The notes under the pieces are model-generated. The model ran no database searches. It saw only the letters and a list, made by a program, of their open reading frames with translations, and was not told the DNA's origin. 26,308 bases of DNA from Methylotenera_A sp036676175 (GTDB taxonomy: Bacteria > Pseudomonadota > Gammaproteobacteria > Burkholderiales > Methylophilaceae), in the NCBI GenBank assembly GCA_036676175.1, contig JAKFDL010000009.1, positions 1 to 26,308 on the forward strand, given 5' to 3'. Each line of letters opens with the position of its first letter. Within the stretch, counting starts at the first letter, position 1. The position numbers and the translations under genes were made by a program. This document shows, one piece after another, positions 15,542-23,672 of this stretch.

Positions 15542-15574
15542 TTATTTGATTGCTGACGTATAGCAATCAAATAA
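15542..15574. terminator. 13-bp inverted repeat between convergent genes, probable two-way terminator
   Basis: TTATTTGATTGCT (15542-15554) is perfectly inverted at 15562-15574 with a 7-base loop. It lies 22 bases after the cyclase-like gene and 13 bases after the end of fpr, where a shared terminator is expected. There is no T tract outside the stem on either strand, only AT-rich stem feet. Confidence 0.6.
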
Positions 15575-15587
15575 AAGTTTAGGTAAT

Positions 15588-16364
15588 CTACTTTTCTACG
15601 AATGCTTTTTCAATCACATAGTCGCCAGGCGTTCCCACACGCGGCGACACAATAAAGCCTCTCGAGTCCAGCAGTTCCTCAGTATCTTTGAGCATTTGCG
15701 GGCTACCACAAATCATGGCCCTGTCATTTTTTGGGTCAAGTGGCGGTAAGCCAATGTCCTCAAACAACTTCCCTGAATTGATAAGGTCGGTAAGCCTGCC
15801 TTGATTTGTAAAGGCCTCTCTTGTGACTGTCGGGTAATAAATGAGCTTATTTTGGACTTCCTCACCAAAAAACTCATTGTTTGGCAGTTCTTTTTCGATA
15901 AAATCTGCATACGCCAGTTCACTTAAATAACGCACACCATGCACTAATACAACTTTTTCAAAACGGTCATACACTTCTATGTCCTGAATCACGCTCATAA
16001 AAGGGGCTAACCCTGTTCCCGTTGATAGTAAGTAAAGATTTTTTGCGGGCTTTAAGTCATGAATAACCAAAGTACCGGTAGGCTTTCTGCTGACAAATAG
16101 CTCATCTCCAACTTGAAGATGCTGTAGCCTGGAAGTGAGAGGACCATTAGGCACTTTGATACTAAAGAATTCCAAGTGCTCTTCATAGTTTGGGCTTGCA
16201 ATGCTATAAGCGCGTGCGATCACTCGCCCATCAACCTCGAGACCAATCATTACAAATTGGCCATTCTCGAAGCGCAAGCCTGGGTCACGGGTCGTTTTAA
16301 AGCTGAATAATGTGTCATTCCAGTGGTGGACACTTAATACGCGTTCTGTCGAATATTTACTCAT
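15588..16364 (-). CDS. fpr: Ferredoxin/flavodoxin--NADP+ reductase
   Basis: 258 residues. RAYSIAS binds FAD, GTGLAPFMS binds the NADP pyrophosphate, and MICGSPQML is the late NADP-domain motif. The protein ends in AFVEK, the ending typical of the bacterial Fpr subclass. It swaps electrons between NADPH and ferredoxin or flavodoxin in the cytoplasm, often in oxidative-stress defence and Fe-S or heme enzyme support. It starts 21 bases after etfA, so etfB-etfA-fpr is probably one transcript. That is an unusual pairing, since ETF normally passes electrons to ETF-QO and not to NADP. Confidence 0.93.
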   Translation of the reverse strand: MSKYSTERVLSVHHWNDTLFSFKTTRDPGLRFENGQFVMIGLEVDGRVIARAYSIASPNYEEHLEFFSIKVPNGPLTSRLQHLQVGDELFVSRKPTGTLVIHDLKPAKNLYLLSTGTGLAPFMSVIQDIEVYDRFEKVVLVHGVRYLSELAYADFIEKELPNNEFFGEEVQNKLIYYPTVTREAFTNQGRLTDLINSGKLFEDIGLPPLDPKNDRAMICGSPQMLKDTEELLDSRGFIVSPRVGTPGDYVIEKAFVEK

Positions 16365-16385
16365 AGGTTTCTTCTAATCAATGCG

Positions 16386-17318
16386 TTAAATAGCGGCAGT
16401 TAGTTCTGGAATCGCTTCAAATAAATCAGCCACTAAGCCATAATCTGCAACTTGAAAAATTGGCGCATCGAAATCTTGATTAATTGCCACAACGATCTTG
16501 CTGTCTTTCATGCCATAGGTATGTTGCACGGCACCAGATACCCCCACCGCAATATATAAATCGGGCGCCACGCTCACCCCAGTCTGGCCTACCTGAATAT
16601 CGTTTGGCGCGTAACCAGCGTCTACTGCAGCACGCGTCGCGCCTAATGCTGCGCCTAACTTATTCGCCAATGGTGAAAGCACTTGCTCGAATGTTTCAGC
16701 GCTTCCTAATGACCGCCCGCCAGAAATGACAACTTTAGCTGTACTCAATGCGGGGCGCTCTGATTGTGTGCGGGTTTCAGATAACCAACGAGTCGAATAT
16801 TCTGCGCTCGGTGCTTGAATTGACACAATGTCTGCTAGTGTAGATGATTTCTTTGCGGCATCAAAATTGCTGCTATGTACCGTTAATACTTGAATCGGGT
16901 CTTTGCTTTGCAACGTGGTGAGTACATTGCCGGCGTAGGTAGCGCGGACATAAGTATTGTCAGCTTGTATGTCTAACACATCAGAAACCATGGCAACATC
17001 CAGTAATGCAGCTGCACGCGGCAAGATATTGCGGCTGAATGAAGAGTGAGCCGCTAAAATGACAGCGTATTCATGGCCAATGCTAGCAACCAGTTTTGCA
17101 ACATGTTCTGCTAACTGGTGTTTTAGTTGAGGAGCATCTGCATGAATTACCTGGTGTATGCCCGCTATCGAGGCCGCTTGCTCTGCAACAGCATATACCT
17201 CATTCCCAACCACCAACACATCAATGGGAACGTTCCAAAATTGCGCCGCAGTTACTGCTTGGTAAACGGAAGAGTTGAGTATGCTTCCATTATGTTCAGC
17301 TAATATTAAGATTTTCAT
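16386..17318 (-). CDS. etfA: Electron transfer flavoprotein, alpha subunit
   Basis: 310 residues. The N-terminal domain (ILILAEHNGSILNSSVYQAVTAA...) precedes a C-terminal FAD domain at ~190-310. That domain contains VVISGGRSLGS, the GQTGVSVAPDLYIAVGVSGAVQH block and the IVVAINQDFDAPIFQVADYGLVADL ending of the EtfA signature. With EtfB it forms a soluble FAD/AMP heterodimer that collects electrons from dehydrogenases such as acyl-CoA, dimethylglycine or methylamine-type enzymes and hands them to ETF-QO. Its ATG overlaps the etfB stop by four bases (ATGA), implying coupled translation. No donor dehydrogenase is in the window. Confidence 0.95.
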   Translation of the reverse strand: MKILILAEHNGSILNSSVYQAVTAAQFWNVPIDVLVVGNEVYAVAEQAASIAGIHQVIHADAPQLKHQLAEHVAKLVASIGHEYAVILAAHSSFSRNILPRAAALLDVAMVSDVLDIQADNTYVRATYAGNVLTTLQSKDPIQVLTVHSSNFDAAKKSSTLADIVSIQAPSAEYSTRWLSETRTQSERPALSTAKVVISGGRSLGSAETFEQVLSPLANKLGAALGATRAAVDAGYAPNDIQVGQTGVSVAPDLYIAVGVSGAVQHTYGMKDSKIVVAINQDFDAPIFQVADYGLVADLFEAIPELTAAI

Positions 17319-18067
17319 ATTTGTATTCCTTCATGCGCACGCAATTTCGCCAGCAAGTCTTGCACGCTATTAACTTTAATCCCTGGTTTTCTTGTAGGTG
17401 GCTCAGCGACCTTGATTAATTTCAAACGTGGTTGGGTGTCCACTTCTAGATCACTTGCACTGACTGTTTCTATATTTTTCTTCCTAGCCATCATTAAATT
17501 AGGCAATTTGACAAAACGCGGATCATTTAGGCGCAAGTCAGTGGTGATGACGGCTGGCAGGGTTAAGCCCAAGGTCTCGGTGCCGCCATCTACTTCACGT
17601 ATGACCTCAACTTGTTTTCCTTCAATGTCGATACTAGACGCAAAGGTTGCTTGTGGGTAATCCAGCAATCCCGCTAGCATTTGGCCAGTTTGCCCCGCAT
17701 CATCGTCGATTGCTTGCTTACCTATGAGGATTAAATCAGCTTGTTCACGAAGGACGAGTGGCTTCAACAGTTTTGCCACAGCTAAAGACTGTAAATCTTG
17801 CTCACTCTCAATCAATACGGCACGATCTGCGCCCATGGCTAGAGAGTGCCTAAGTACATCTTGATTTGCTGCAGTGCCCAATGCGACCACCACCACTTCT
17901 GTAACCACGCCTTTATCTTTAAGACGAATAGCTTCTTCGACCGCATTTTCATCAAATGGGTTCATGCTCATTTTTACACCAGCAATATCGACATCAGAGC
18001 CGTCAGGTTTGATACGCACTTTGATGCTGTGATCTACAACACGTTTGATAACAACCAATATTTTCAT
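17315..18067 (-). CDS. etfB: Electron transfer flavoprotein, beta subunit
   Basis: 250 residues. KILVVIKRVVDHSIKVRIK opens the family fold; MNPFDENAVEEAIRLKD, the GADRAVLIES loop, LILIGKQAIDDDAGQTGQMLAGLL (AMP-binding region) and LPAVITTDLRLNDPRFVKLPN-type signature follow. The latter contains the recognition loop region that docks partner dehydrogenases. An AAGGAAG ribosome binding site lies just before the ATG at 18067. It is first in the leftward etfB-etfA-fpr unit, divergent from lysR across a 114-base control region. Confidence 0.95.
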   Translation of the reverse strand: MKILVVIKRVVDHSIKVRIKPDGSDVDIAGVKMSMNPFDENAVEEAIRLKDKGVVTEVVVVALGTAANQDVLRHSLAMGADRAVLIESEQDLQSLAVAKLLKPLVLREQADLILIGKQAIDDDAGQTGQMLAGLLDYPQATFASSIDIEGKQVEVIREVDGGTETLGLTLPAVITTDLRLNDPRFVKLPNLMMARKKNIETVSASDLEVDTQPRLKLIKVAEPPTRKPGIKVNSVQDLLAKLRAHEGIQI

Positions 18068-18083
18068 TGCACTTCCTTAGTAA

Positions 18084-18112
18084 TTGCCGTGCATTTTACA
18101 GTAAGGTATAAT
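18084..18112 (+). promoter_or_regulatory. Sigma70 promoter of lysR
   Basis: TTGCCG (18084-18089), a 17-base spacer and a consensus TATAAT (18107-18112) predict a start near 18119, giving a ~63-base leader to the lysR ATG. The LysR-type palindrome then lies downstream of the start (about +21 to +44), a position suited to self-repression. Confidence 0.65.
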
Positions 18113-18139
18113 ATTTACTAAATGAATAATAAAGATAAT

Positions 18140-18162
18140 ATATATCTATTATCTAGATATAT
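18140..18162. promoter_or_regulatory. LysR-type operator (ATC-N9-GAT within a 23-bp palindrome)
   Basis: ATATATCTA (18140-18148) and TAGATATAT (18154-18162) are perfect inverted repeats around a 5-base spacer. At its core is ATC-N9-GAT with the T-N11-A pattern of LysR-family sites. It lies between the divergent lysR and etfB genes, about 73-95 bases ahead of the etfB ATG. That fits activation of etfBA and self-control of lysR (inference). Confidence 0.7.
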
Positions 18163-18181
18163 GTATTTGGATATAAGTTGA

Positions 18182-19108
18182 ATGAAATATAGTTTAAGAC
18201 AACTTGAAATTTTTGTAGCCATTAGCCGCACAGATAGCGTATCTCGTGCGGCTGAGGCACTGTCTTTATCACAATCCGCAACAAGCACTGCCTTAAGTGA
18301 GTTTGAGCGCCAATTCGATTTGCAATTATTTGATCGTGTCGGTAAATCGCTCAGGATGAATGAGGCGGGCCAGCAACTTTTGCCGCGCGCTGTGGAGTTG
18401 TTAGATCGTGCCAAGGAAATTGAGGATTTAATGCAGGGGCATGCGGGTTTTGGCCACCTTAAAATCGGCGCAACACTCACAGTGGGTAATTATTTAGCGA
18501 CGATACTAGTGGCACGTTTTTTACAGGAGCACCCAGAAAGCCGGATTCAATTACAAGTACACAATACCAGCACGATTGTGCAGCAGATTGCAAATCATGA
18601 GTTGGATTTAGGCCTGATTGAGGGTGATTGCAATCATCCAGACATTGCGGTGCAACCTTGGATTGCAGATGAACTGGTGATATTCAGCGCGCCTAATCAC
18701 CCGTTAACGAAGCAGAAAAAAGTTTCCTTGGAACAGTTGCTAAACGAAGTCTGGATATTGCGTGAAAAGGGCTCTGGTACTCGCGCTACTTTTGATCGTG
18801 CTTTCCAGAATCATCACGCTCAATTAAAAATCCGGTTAGAGCTGGAGCACACCGAAGCCATTAAACGTGCGGTTGAGTCCGGGCTCGGTATCGGTTGTAT
18901 TTCAAAGCTGGCACTTAAAGACGCGTTTCGTCGTGGCAGCTTAGTGCCAATTTCAACCCCCAATTTAGAATTCGGGCGTTTCTTTTACTTTCTTTGGCAT
19001 AAGCAAAAATATCAAACAGCAGGGATGCGAGAATTTTTAGATTCTTGTAAACAGTTAACACAGGGCATTGAGCGTAGCGACATGATTCATTTGCCTGAGA
19101 TAGCATAG
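18182..19108 (+). CDS. LysR-family transcriptional regulator, likely regulator of the ETF genes
   Basis: 308 residues. A winged helix-turn-helix spans ~1-65 (SLRQLEIFVAISRTDSVSRAAEALSLSQSATSTAL...), then a linker helix and a LysR substrate-binding domain from ~90 to 300. That domain contains NHELDLGLIEGD, LREKGSGTRATFDRAF and AVESGLGIGCISKLAL. The architecture matches the YeiE/CbbR-like branch common in betaproteobacteria. The effector is unknown. It is divergent from etfB, shares a palindromic LysR site with it, and is followed after 18 bases by etfQO. It therefore probably governs the whole ETF module. Confidence 0.9.
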   Translation: MKYSLRQLEIFVAISRTDSVSRAAEALSLSQSATSTALSEFERQFDLQLFDRVGKSLRMNEAGQQLLPRAVELLDRAKEIEDLMQGHAGFGHLKIGATLTVGNYLATILVARFLQEHPESRIQLQVHNTSTIVQQIANHELDLGLIEGDCNHPDIAVQPWIADELVIFSAPNHPLTKQKKVSLEQLLNEVWILREKGSGTRATFDRAFQNHHAQLKIRLELEHTEAIKRAVESGLGIGCISKLALKDAFRRGSLVPISTPNLEFGRFFYFLWHKQKYQTAGMREFLDSCKQLTQGIERSDMIHLPEIA

Positions 19109-19126
19109 CAATAGATAGGAATAATA

Positions 19127-20779
19127 ATGCAGCGCGATGTGATGAATTACGACGTATTGATTGTTGGCGCAGGGCCAGCAGGGCTATCAGCCGCTATTAG
19201 AATTAAGCAACTTGCGCAAAAAGCAGGGCGTGATATCAGTGTCTGTGTATTGGAAAAAGGCAGTGAGGTGGGTGCGCATATTTTATCTGGAGCAGTGATT
19301 GACCCGATTGCGCTTAATGAACTGTTCCCAGATTGGCAAGCACTAGGCGCACCTTTATCTACTCAAGTGCAAGCAGATGAATTCCTAGTGATGACTGAAT
19401 CAAAATCCTGGGCAATTCCACACACGCTCATGCCGCCCTTAATGAGCAACAAAGGTAATTACATCGCCAGTCTGGGGAATGTCTGTCGCTGGCTGGGCGA
19501 GCAAGCGGAAAGCCTAGGGGTAGAAATTTATGCAGGATTTGCCGCACAGGAAATACTGTATGAAAATAATCAGGTAATAGGTGTTGTAACCGGTGATATG
19601 GGCCGTGATGCTACAGGTCAGCCAACGGCGCAATTTACGTCTGGAATAGAGATCCGTGCGCCTTATACACTGATAGCTGAGGGAACTCGTGGCTCGCTTA
19701 CCAAACAACTCGAGCAGCATTTTGATTTACGCAAAAATGCCTCACCACAAAAATACGGGCTAGGCTTTAAAGAAGTCTGGCGGGTTACACCTGAACAACA
19801 TAGAAACGGGCTGGTGCAACATAGTCTTGGTTGGCCATTAAATGCTGATACGGGTGGCGGTTCTTTTATTTACCATTATGGTGAAAACCTCGTTTCGGTT
19901 GGCTTTGTGGTTCACCTTGATTACAAAAATCCGCATCTGTCCCCATTTGATGAGTTTCAACGATTTAAAACGCATCCCACTATTAAAAAACTGCTGACAG
20001 GCGGCCAGCGATTAAGTTATGGCGCAAGAGCTATAAATGAGGGCGGCATTCAATCGTTACCTGAACTTATTTTCCGCGGCGGGGCATTGATAGGTTGCAG
20101 TGCGGGGATGGTCAACGTACCGCGCATCAAAGGCAGTCATAATGCAATGAAATCGGGCATGTTGGCTGCAGAGTCGGTATTTGACGCGCTAACTCAAGCG
20201 CAATCAGCGAATAATGGTCTATTAAACACTTACCCCCAACGCCTTAAAGCCTCCTGGATTCACAACGATTTAGATGCGGTTCGCAATGTGAAGCCTTTGC
20301 TTTCAAAGTTTGGAAGTTGGGGCGGCACTTTGCTGGGTGGAATAGAAATGTGGCTGGCTGCTTTCCATCTACGTATGCCTTGGACATTTAAACACCAGCT
20401 GGCTGATCATCTGTGTATCAATCTGGCTTCCAGCATGCAAAAGATTAATTATCCTAAACCCGATGGAATTGTGAGTTTTGATAAACTTAGTTCAATCAAC
20501 CTGAGTAGTATCGGTCATGATGCGAATCAGCCTTGCCATTTGATATTGGAAGATGACAGTATTCCTATTAATTTCAATCTGGCTAATTATGACGCGCCTG
20601 AGCAGCGCTACTGTCCTTCTGGCGTATATGAAATAGTAATCAAGAACGAAACAAAACAACTGCAAATAAATGCGCAAAATTGCATCCATTGTAAAACCTG
20701 CGACATTAAAGACCCAAAGCAAAACATCACGTGGGTGCCGCCAGAAGGAGGCAGTGGGCCAACGTATTCCGGAATGTAA
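19127..20779 (+). CDS. etfQO: Electron transfer flavoprotein-ubiquinone oxidoreductase
   Basis: 550 residues, the usual length. YDVLIVGAGPAGLSAAIRIKQ is the N-terminal FAD-binding Rossmann motif, GAHILSGAVIDP is family-specific, and the middle carries GWPLNADTGGGSFIYH and the GCSAGMVNVPRIKGSHNAMKSGMLAAE FAD-closing block. The C-terminus is a 4Fe-4S domain with ligands C496 (CPSGVYE) and C519-x2-C522-x2-C525 (CIHCKTCDIKDP). It ends with the characteristic ITWVPPEGGSGPTYSGM. It is a peripheral inner-membrane enzyme that oxidises reduced ETF and reduces ubiquinone. A GGA ribosome-binding site precedes the ATG; a second ATG at codon 6 is possible. Probably co-transcribed with lysR. Confidence 0.96.
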   Translation: MQRDVMNYDVLIVGAGPAGLSAAIRIKQLAQKAGRDISVCVLEKGSEVGAHILSGAVIDPIALNELFPDWQALGAPLSTQVQADEFLVMTESKSWAIPHTLMPPLMSNKGNYIASLGNVCRWLGEQAESLGVEIYAGFAAQEILYENNQVIGVVTGDMGRDATGQPTAQFTSGIEIRAPYTLIAEGTRGSLTKQLEQHFDLRKNASPQKYGLGFKEVWRVTPEQHRNGLVQHSLGWPLNADTGGGSFIYHYGENLVSVGFVVHLDYKNPHLSPFDEFQRFKTHPTIKKLLTGGQRLSYGARAINEGGIQSLPELIFRGGALIGCSAGMVNVPRIKGSHNAMKSGMLAAESVFDALTQAQSANNGLLNTYPQRLKASWIHNDLDAVRNVKPLLSKFGSWGGTLLGGIEMWLAAFHLRMPWTFKHQLADHLCINLASSMQKINYPKPDGIVSFDKLSSINLSSIGHDANQPCHLILEDDSIPINFNLANYDAPEQRYCPSGVYEIVIKNETKQLQINAQNCIHCKTCDIKDPKQNITWVPPEGGSGPTYSGM

Positions 20780-20890
20780 GAGAGCTTTAGGTCGTATTCT
20801 TTGCATTTCTCTTGAATACTTAATCCTACTTATCGCACTTACGCAATATGAACTACGTGGTATTTTTTGATGATTTTATTAATAAATTAA

Positions 20891-21010
20891 CTACTTCAGT
20901 GCAACTGCTTCTATTTGTCGCCCTGTAGTGTCGCCAAAAATCCCTTCACTCTGGCCTCCCACTCGTTGCAGCCCCAAAGCAATTGCAACTTGCAGTACTT
21001 CATTATCTGT
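20891..21010 (-). pseudogene. Possible gene remnant, 39-codon open frame without start
   Basis: On the minus strand this stretch reads TDNEVLQVAIALGLQRVGG, then QSEGIFGDTTGRQIEAVALK and a TAG stop, bounded upstream by an in-frame TAA. It lacks ATG and any ribosome binding site, yet its residue mix is protein-like. A second frame over the same bases opens with ATG at 21003 and gives a 30-residue peptide (MKYCKLQLLWGCNEWEARVK and ten more). I do not recognise either. It may be the tail of a decayed gene, a dispersed repeat, or chance. Confidence 0.25.
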
Positions 21011-21094
21011 TTATAGCAATTATTGTTTAGTTTGTCTCATTTGTATTTATAACTATTTCAAAGAATGAATACGATTTAACTAAATCATCATCAT

Positions 21095-21136
21095 TTGATT
21101 TGCATCAATAGCAAATAAGCTAAAGAGATTTACCAT
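21095..21136 (+). promoter_or_regulatory. FNR/ANR-dependent promoter of ccoI
   Basis: TTGAT-TTGC-ATCAA (21095-21108) is a perfect FNR/ANR box. TACCAT (21131-21136) matches the TA-N3-T -10 box at the spacing of a class II site centred at -41.5, giving a start near 21143. This indicates oxygen-limited induction of ccoI and ccoS. Confidence 0.75.
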
Positions 21137-21145
21137 AAAATCGGC

Positions 21146-21193
21146 CTACGTGTTTGCACGAATAGGTTTGCTTTATGTAAACCTGTAACGTAG
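21146..21193 (+). other. Foldable 5' leader of the ccoI transcript
   Basis: CTACGT (21146-21151) pairs with ACGTAG (21188-21193), enclosing AGGTTT (21164-21169)/AAACCT (21179-21184). CGTG-TTTG-CACG (21149-21160) is an alternative hairpin that uses the same bases as the outer stem, so the two cannot coexist. It falls right after the predicted start. Effects on mRNA stability or translation are inference. Confidence 0.35.
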
Positions 21194-21225
21194 AAATACT
21201 GCGTTGCTTAAAACTAGCGAGTGGT

Positions 21226-23535
21226 ATGAAAATAATCAATTCTATTGGGTCAATGACAAGCCATGCCAGCACGGCAGATGGGGCTTTATATGTTGCGCTT
21301 GACGCGCCAGAAGAATGGCTGAGTTTTAGTCAGCAAGGTAATAAATCCCACGAATGGGAGTCGCGCCTAGTCATAGAAGGCATGCATTGCGCTGCATGTG
21401 CGATCAACGTCGAAAAAGCACTGAAATCAGTGCCTGGTGTATTAAGTGCTGATGTTAATGCAACCAGTGGGCGAGCCCGTTTAACATGGTCTGCTAAAGC
21501 TATTAAGCCATCGGATTGGATACGTGCAGTTAGTCTGGCTGGCTATCGAGCACTGCCTGCAGCCGATGCTTTTATTCAGGATGGTCGTCGTAAAAATCAG
21601 CGTTTAATGTTGTGGCGACTATTGGTGGCTGGTTTTTGCATGATGCAGGTGATGATGTATGCGATGCCTAGCTATTATGCCAGCCCAGGTGAAATGACTG
21701 CTGAGGCGCTGAATTTAATGCGCTGGGCATCTTGGATATTGACCATACCAGTGCTTTTATTCTCCTGTGGACCATTTTTTAGCAACGCATTTAATGATCT
21801 AAAACAGCGTCAAATCAGCATGGATATGCCAGTGACGCTGGGCATATTAATTACATTTTTAGTCAGTACTGCCGCAACTTTTGAACCCACAGGCTGGTGG
21901 GGGAGTGAAGTTTATTTTGATTCGTTGACCATGTTTGTATTTTTTCTATTAACAGGTCGTTGGATAGAGTTGCGTATGCGCGACCGCACTGCGGGTGCCT
22001 TGGAAGCGCTGATGCGGCGTTTACCTAGCAGTGTAGAGCGCATGAAAAGTGATGGTAGTTTTGAGCGTATTGCTGTGCGTAATTTAAACGTGGGAGATGT
22101 CGTGCGGGTGCTACCAGGAGAGGCATTTCCCGCAGACGGCACTATTATGCTTGGTGCTACAAGCGCGGATGAAGCCTTATTAACTGGCGAATCACGTCCA
22201 GTCAGCAAGGTCGTCGGTGCAGAGGTAATCGCTGGTAGCCATAATCTAAATGCATCTGTGCAAGTACGTGTTGATAAGGTTGGTCAATCTACCCGTTATG
22301 CGCAAATCGTTGCACTTATGGAGCGTGTAGCAGTAGATAAGCCGAGACTAGCAATATTGGCAGACCGCATTGCACGTCCATTTTTACTCGCAGTGTTGTT
22401 AGCAGCAGTCGGTTCAGCCGCTATTTTATGGCAAGTTGATCACAGTCGTGCCTTGATGGCCGCTGTGGCGGTATTGATTGTGACTTGTCCTTGCGCACTT
22501 TCACTAGCCACACCTTCTGCAATGTTAACTGTATCTGGTGCGCTGGCGCGCAGTGGGGTGCTGGTACGCAGAATGCAGGCGCTGGAAGCACTGACTACCA
22601 TTGATACTATCGTATTTGATAAGACTGGCACCCTGACAGAGGATAGGATGACGGTAGGTGCAATAGTCACAGATGCCAGTTTGAGTGAAATACAAGCCAT
22701 ACAGATTGCGGCGGCACTTGCTCAATACTCATTACATCCCGTCTCGCGCGCTTTGGTGGAGGCCTCTAAAAAATATCCCATGCCAGAGGTCAATCTGAAA
22801 GTTGGAAATGTGCAGGAAATTTCAGGGTCGGGCCTGATGGCACATTCAATTTATGGCAATTTAAAGCTTGGATCTGCACAATTTTGTGCATTAGATAGAA
22901 CACATACTAATCGCTCAAGCGACGATGTCTCAACCGTACATCTAGTTTCGCAGCTAGGTTGGTTAGCCAGTTTCGAAATTGTAGAGGCAATCAAACCTGA
23001 TGCGATTTCAGCTATTCGTGCCTTGCAGGCAAGTAATATACAACTACAAGTGCTATCCGGGGATAAATCGCAATCAGTACAGCGCATTGCTCACTCGGTG
23101 GGAATTGACCAAGCGTTTGGGAACTGTACTCCGCAATATAAGCTTACCCATATTCAATCGCTACAACAACAAGCGCGCCACGTAGCGATGGTAGGTGATG
23201 GCTTGAATGACGGGCCAGTGCTAGCTAGCGCACATGTGTCAATCGCCATTGGGCAAGCGGTGCCGCTGGCGCAAGCACAATCTGACTTTGTGATAATGGG
23301 TGGACAGTTAGCGATGGTGCCGCATCTCATTACGCAAGCCAAACGCACCATGCGTGTCGTTAAACAAAATTTAATTTGGGCTGCTGCTTATAACGCCATC
23401 TGCGTGCCACTGGCAGTGGTTGGCATGTTGCCTGCATGGTTGGCTGGCTTAGGCATGGCGCTAAGTTCATTGCTGGTGATTCTAAATGCTTCGCGGTTGT
23501 CGCGCAGTTCCCCAACAGCTTTAGGGAGTGTGTAA
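21226..23535 (+). CDS. ccoI: Copper-translocating P1B-type ATPase for cbb3 oxidase assembly
   Basis: 769 residues. An N-terminal heavy-metal-binding domain has GMHC55-A-A-C58. About eight membrane helices follow, with the C421-P-C423 ion-path motif in TCPCALSLATPSAM, the phosphorylated Asp465 in DKTGTLTE, the HP motif in YSLHPVSRAL and GDGLNDGPVL for the hinge. It resembles CcoI/FixI, which exports Cu(I) to the periplasm for the CuB centre of cbb3 oxidase, and not the detoxifying CopA; the ccoS and ccoNOQP neighbours support this. The start at 21226 has a GAG-containing weak ribosome binding site. The stop overlaps the ccoS start (TAATG). Confidence 0.92.
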   Translation: MKIINSIGSMTSHASTADGALYVALDAPEEWLSFSQQGNKSHEWESRLVIEGMHCAACAINVEKALKSVPGVLSADVNATSGRARLTWSAKAIKPSDWIRAVSLAGYRALPAADAFIQDGRRKNQRLMLWRLLVAGFCMMQVMMYAMPSYYASPGEMTAEALNLMRWASWILTIPVLLFSCGPFFSNAFNDLKQRQISMDMPVTLGILITFLVSTAATFEPTGWWGSEVYFDSLTMFVFFLLTGRWIELRMRDRTAGALEALMRRLPSSVERMKSDGSFERIAVRNLNVGDVVRVLPGEAFPADGTIMLGATSADEALLTGESRPVSKVVGAEVIAGSHNLNASVQVRVDKVGQSTRYAQIVALMERVAVDKPRLAILADRIARPFLLAVLLAAVGSAAILWQVDHSRALMAAVAVLIVTCPCALSLATPSAMLTVSGALARSGVLVRRMQALEALTTIDTIVFDKTGTLTEDRMTVGAIVTDASLSEIQAIQIAAALAQYSLHPVSRALVEASKKYPMPEVNLKVGNVQEISGSGLMAHSIYGNLKLGSAQFCALDRTHTNRSSDDVSTVHLVSQLGWLASFEIVEAIKPDAISAIRALQASNIQLQVLSGDKSQSVQRIAHSVGIDQAFGNCTPQYKLTHIQSLQQQARHVAMVGDGLNDGPVLASAHVSIAIGQAVPLAQAQSDFVIMGGQLAMVPHLITQAKRTMRVVKQNLIWAAAYNAICVPLAVVGMLPAWLAGLGMALSSLLVILNASRLSRSSPTALGSV

Positions 23536-23672
23536 TGGATATTCTCTTTTTGCTTATCCCATTGTCAGTCATTTTGGTGCTTTTGATTTTGGGTGGCTTG
23601 TGGTGGGCAATTAATACTGGTCAATTTGAAGATGTAGAAGAAGAGGGTGAGCGTATTTTGCATGAAGATTGA
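23535..23672 (+). CDS. ccoS: cbb3 oxidase maturation protein CcoS
   Basis: 45 residues, MDILFLLIPLSVILVLLILG followed by GLWWAINTGQFEDVEEEGERILHED. One membrane helix is followed by WWAINTGQFEDVEEEGERIL, the invariant CcoS signature. It is required in other bacteria for heme b and CuB incorporation into CcoN. The ATG overlaps the ccoI stop by one base, indicating coupled translation. An open frame extends further upstream (to 23436) but that part is an overlap with ccoI and not real. Its stop codon lies inside the FNR box of the ccoN promoter. Confidence 0.93.
   Translation: MDILFLLIPLSVILVLLILGGLWWAINTGQFEDVEEEGERILHED

Larger units (their letters stand above)
20780..21225. other. 446-base gap between etfQO and ccoI
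   Basis: Holds no complete gene. Its left third contains a coding-like remnant on the minus strand (20891-21010); the right part contains the ccoI FNR-type promoter (21095-21136) and a foldable leader (21146-21193). I see no convincing terminator for etfQO. Confidence 0.7.

Noticed and set aside
18118..18480. Minus-strand 120-codon frame over the lysR start
   Set aside because: It overlaps the LysR helix-turn-helix coding sequence and the control region; its translation is low-information Ser/Lys-rich.
23436..23534. Extended N-terminus for ccoS
   Set aside because: The extension overlaps ccoI in another frame; the 45-residue form from 23535 matches the known CcoS length and signature.
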